The position numbers and the translations under genes are program-made. A DNA stretch of 64,000 nt from HGM04593 sp045591315 (GTDB taxonomy: Bacteria; Bacteroidota; Bacteroidia; Bacteroidales; Bacteroidaceae): positions 1-64,000 of the forward strand of contig JAZNSN010000081.1 of assembly GCA_045591315.1 (NCBI GenBank). Direction: 5' to 3'. Positions within the stretch are counted from its first letter, which is position 1; each line of letters begins with the position of its first letter. Below the pieces are notes generated by a model. It made no database searches, was not told the DNA's origin, and was given only the letters and a program-made list of their open reading frames with translations. Shown piece after piece: positions 61,758 through 64,000 of the stretch.

Positions 61758-61788
61758 TTTATTTTTTATTGAAAAAGAATTACTTTTG
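61758..61788 (+). promoter_or_regulatory. Promoter of the structured leader and secreted-protein genes
   Basis: TTTA (61758-61761), 19 bases, TACTTTTG (61781-61788). Transcription should start near 61795, which would leave a leader of about 268 bases. Confidence 0.55.
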
Positions 61789-61794
61789 TAACTA

Positions 61795-62062
61795 GCAAGC
61801 GAACAAAAAACGCTTGCCAGACATATTATTTTTAGAAGCGTATGCTTCATTCTTAAAGCGAAAACCTAGGAAATTTTCAACAAGTAAGAATGGCATAAGC
61901 GGTTTCACGCTATCCATCAATGATGGCGTGGGCTGTCGTGTTATTTTACTTGTTAGGCTTTCCTAGGGCCCTCGCTTTGAAATAGCAGACAGCTCCACGC
62001 TTCTTTATATTTCAATACAAACCGCCAAATAGGGAGCTGTCGTGGCAACATAACACGACATT
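61795..62062 (+). promoter_or_regulatory. Structured, possibly bistable 5' leader (candidate cis-regulatory RNA)
   Basis: Nested helices: GCAAGCG/CGCTTGC (61795-61801/61811-61817); GAAGC/GCTTC (61835-61848); an outer AAAGCGA/TCGCTTT (61855/61972) enclosing CCTAGGAAA/TTTCCTAGG (61865/61959), AACAAGTAA/TTACTTGTT (61879/61946) and CACGC..CATC/GATG..GCGTG (61906-61930); then GACAGCTCC/GGAGCTGTC (61988/62033). TAACACGACA (62051-62060), three bases before the ATG, can pair with TGTCGTGTTA (61934-61943) or, through CACGAC, with GTCGTG (62039-62044). The pairings exclude each other. I recognise no known riboswitch class. Confidence 0.6.
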
Positions 62063-63085
62063 ATGAAAAAGTCTTTTTTGAGCCTTGTGCTCACTCTTTG
62101 CCTCTTTGCCGGCAGCGCAATTGCGCAGAGTTCAATGTTGGCTACCCTTAGCCACGAAGGAGAAATCACAATATTCTATGGAGCAGAAGCCTTAAAGGAG
62201 GCACACACAGCTGCCGCACACGGCGATGTCATCACCCTATCAAGCGGCTCGTTCAATGCAGTAGACATCACCAAAGCCATTACCCTGCGCGGTGCCGGTA
62301 TTGAGACAAACACATCACGCAACACCTACCCAACTATAATCACAGGTGATTTCAGCATTGCTGTTGGGGTTAACGTAGAGAAGAACCTTACAATAGAGGG
62401 AATATTCAACAACTTTACAGTAACTATAGAAGAAGGATTGAACAATGCGACATTCATAAAAGACAGGTTTAAAAGACTCCAATACTCCAATCATAGTTCA
62501 TCATCGTACAAAAATAACCGCTTCATTCATTGCAAGATAGTTGAAACACTATCTGCTCTTGACAACAGTGGTAGCAACAGCCTCTCATTCACAAATTGCT
62601 ATATTACAGAACTATTCAATAATAAATGCTCAACAATATCACATAATTCTATAATTAACCAAAAGTCCTATCTTTCAAATCTCGAATATTGCACATTCTA
62701 TAATTGCATTATTATTGTTAATAGCGATAATTACTATTATTATAGCGCTACTAATAATTTATATAATAGCCTTACCACAAATTGTTATAACGAGGATTTA
62801 TACAAATATATTACCAGCAGTAGCAACCACATTATACTAGGTATTGATGATGTATTCAAAACTTTTAAAGCTGATGGCTATAACGAAGAAGAGACTTTTG
62901 AACTCCTTGATGAAGTAAAGACTAAATATCTTGGAACTGACAGCACACAGATTGGAATACACGGTGGCTCGTACCCATATTCTTCAATAACAACAAACCC
63001 ACAGATTACAAAATGTATTGTTGCTCCACGCTCGACAGCCGATGGCAAGCTGAGCATAGACATTGAGGTGAAAGCAGGAGAATAA
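62063..63085 (+). CDS. Secreted beta-helix-like surface protein
   Basis: 340 aa. Signal peptide MKKSFLSLVLTLCLFAGSAIA. Residues about 30-130 have the pattern of the start of right-handed parallel beta-helix proteins (ALKEAHTAAAHGDVITLSSGSFNAVDITKAITLRGAG). The middle (about 140-270) is Asn/Ser/Tyr-rich with repeated short strands of the form F-x-NC-x-I and AT-rich codons. The C-terminus holds GGSYPYSS and ends in a beta strand of the kind that precedes Ig-like modules. No catalytic motif is visible. It is led by the structured leader and followed after 19 bases by a repeat protein gene. Confidence 0.72.
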   Translation: MKKSFLSLVLTLCLFAGSAIAQSSMLATLSHEGEITIFYGAEALKEAHTAAAHGDVITLSSGSFNAVDITKAITLRGAGIETNTSRNTYPTIITGDFSIAVGVNVEKNLTIEGIFNNFTVTIEEGLNNATFIKDRFKRLQYSNHSSSSYKNNRFIHCKIVETLSALDNSGSNSLSFTNCYITELFNNKCSTISHNSIINQKSYLSNLEYCTFYNCIIIVNSDNYYYYSATNNLYNSLTTNCYNEDLYKYITSSSNHIILGIDDVFKTFKADGYNEEETFELLDEVKTKYLGTDSTQIGIHGGSYPYSSITTNPQITKCIVAPRSTADGKLSIDIEVKAGE

Positions 63086-63104
63086 ACAATAAATGCCATA
63101 TAAT

Positions 63105-64000
63105 ATGCGCAAGCTATTACTATTTATAATATTATTTGCAGCGCAGAGTGCAGCCTGGGGGCAAAGCGGGTTTGAACTGTTGTACTGGTTTGATGAAGAG
63201 AAAAACCACAACAGCGAAACCGTGACACAGAATACCGAAATTCAGTTGGATATACAACACCTGAACGTGGGCCTGCACACCCTGTATATGCAAATAAAGG
63301 ACAGTTGTGGCAATGTAAGCTCGCCAATAACAAGAACTTTCTACAGGGCATCATCGAACAATCATGGGCTTGTAATGAGATATTGGTTCGATGGCAAGGA
63401 GAGCGAACAGAGCACTGCAACCGGGATAAACGAAAGATGGAAAGATGAAATTGATGTGTCGCACCTGAATGTAGGACTGCACACATTGTTTATACAGGCA
63501 GCATATAGCAATGGAAACGAAAGCAGTCCATCAGCATATGACTTCTTTAGAGGATTTGCCCAAAGCGATGAAACAAGCTATGTTTGCTGGTTCGACGAAG
63601 ATTTAACAACTTTGCAGAACGGAGTGTACAACAATGACATTATTTGGCTCGATGTTAGTAAGCTGAAAGATGGTTTCCACACTCTGTATATGCAGGCTGT
63701 GAACAACACCGCAACACAGGCTGTAGTACACAATTTCATTAAAGTACCGCAGACAGAGGGTAACATTGAACTCACATGTGTTGTATTCATAGATGACTTT
63801 CTGTACAATACATATAAGATTGAATCGCAGAGCGGAATTCTGAACCTAGACATTGATGTATCCTCGCTATCGCAAGGAGTACATACATTGCAGACCTTTG
63901 TTGTAACCCCAAGCGGTGCAGCTACAAATGTAAGTAACCACTTTTTTGTACGTTCAACAACAGATAAAGAGTTGAGCAACATGAAATGTTACTATAGCAT
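63105..64000 (+). CDS. Secreted protein with WFD-type tandem repeats (partial, runs off the window)
   Basis: ATG at 63105; 298 codons are visible with no stop. Signal peptide MRKLLLFIILFAAQSAAWG. Then four repeats of about 70 aa, each starting with a strand such as LLYWFDEE, MRYWFDGK, YVCWFDED or CVVFIDDF, continuing to D-x-S-x-L-x-x-G-x-HTLYMQA and ending in an aromatic such as FYRA or FFRG; a fifth begins at MKCYYSI. The pattern suggests Ig-like beta-sandwich modules of a large surface or T9SS-exported protein. The gene follows the beta-helix-like gene by 19 bases and is probably co-transcribed. Confidence 0.8.
   Translation, partial: MRKLLLFIILFAAQSAAWGQSGFELLYWFDEEKNHNSETVTQNTEIQLDIQHLNVGLHTLYMQIKDSCGNVSSPITRTFYRASSNNHGLVMRYWFDGKESEQSTATGINERWKDEIDVSHLNVGLHTLFIQAAYSNGNESSPSAYDFFRGFAQSDETSYVCWFDEDLTTLQNGVYNNDIIWLDVSKLKDGFHTLYMQAVNNTATQAVVHNFIKVPQTEGNIELTCVVFIDDFLYNTYKIESQSGILNLDIDVSSLSQGVHTLQTFVVTPSGAATNVSNHFFVRSTTDKELSNMKCYYS

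Noticed and set aside
61865..61967. Invertible promoter (inverton) between CCTAGGAAA...TTTCCTAGG
   Set aside because: The interval is about 85 bases, contains no TAnnTTTG promoter, and further nested pairs inside fit an RNA structure better; no invertase gene is near.

Overview
This window comes from a Bacteroidales chromosome. The evidence is the conserved gene neighbourhood dnaN / 3'-5' exonuclease / coaBC-DUF4835 / recN / rlmB, a DUF3127 gene beside a Rho with a long disordered insert, SusC-type carboxypeptidase-regulatory plus TonB architecture, and promoters of the Bacteroidetes type (TTTG, 19-20 bases, TAnnTTTG) seen before many genes and both tRNAs. A second -7 spelling, TAnnTTCG, recurs here. 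A C10 peptidase ends in a type IX secretion (T9SS) sorting tail, so the organism probably has a T9SS; that points to a Prevotella- or Paraprevotella-like lineage more than to typical gut Bacteroides, but I cannot name the genus.

Layout. 1-14041 is housekeeping: tRNA-Cys, tilS, a seven-gene minus-strand operon running from dnaN to a Sel1-repeat protein, a DUF3127 gene and rho, with a perfect bidirectional terminator between the last two. 14299-27268 holds ysxC with a TlpA-like protein that lacks its cysteines, a three-domain lipoprotein, a TonB receptor, the C10 protease, and a five-gene recR operon ending at tRNA-Asp. 27270-29019 is a small foreign islet (Sel1 lipoprotein plus BRO-family protein) bracketed by copies of the tRNA-Asp 3' end. 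29128-29664 encodes an exported Ala/Lys repeat protein.

29853-46076 is one long minus-strand export cluster: TolC, HlyD-type adaptor, four FtsX/MacB-type permeases, one ATPase, then an NtrC-type regulator and its NtrB-type kinase. Upstream of tolC lies a sigma-54-like promoter with two 17-bp palindromes spaced 22 bp, the geometry of an NtrC-type enhancer. A second NtrC-type regulator with a hybrid phosphorelay kinase (54879-58638) lies beside another sigma-54-like promoter, with its own phased TGTGGAA sites, in front of a coiled-coil lipoprotein gene.

46325-53533 contains a spore-maturation-type (SpmA/SpmB fusion) membrane protein, ybeY, a Fic-gene islet bracketed by a 63-bp duplication of the ybeY 3' end, an M20 deacetylase, prfB, a CYTH protein, a lipoprotein and a VanZ-like protein. 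58814-64000 holds a 32-codon membrane ORF, ruvB, a flippase, then a promoter with a ~268-nt structured and possibly bistable leader before two secreted proteins, the last with WFD-type tandem repeats and cut by the window edge.

The most interesting observations are the two integrase-less islets that each regenerate the 3' end of a conserved gene, the two enhancer plus sigma-54 promoter units paired with adjacent regulators, and the structured leader at 61795-62062.
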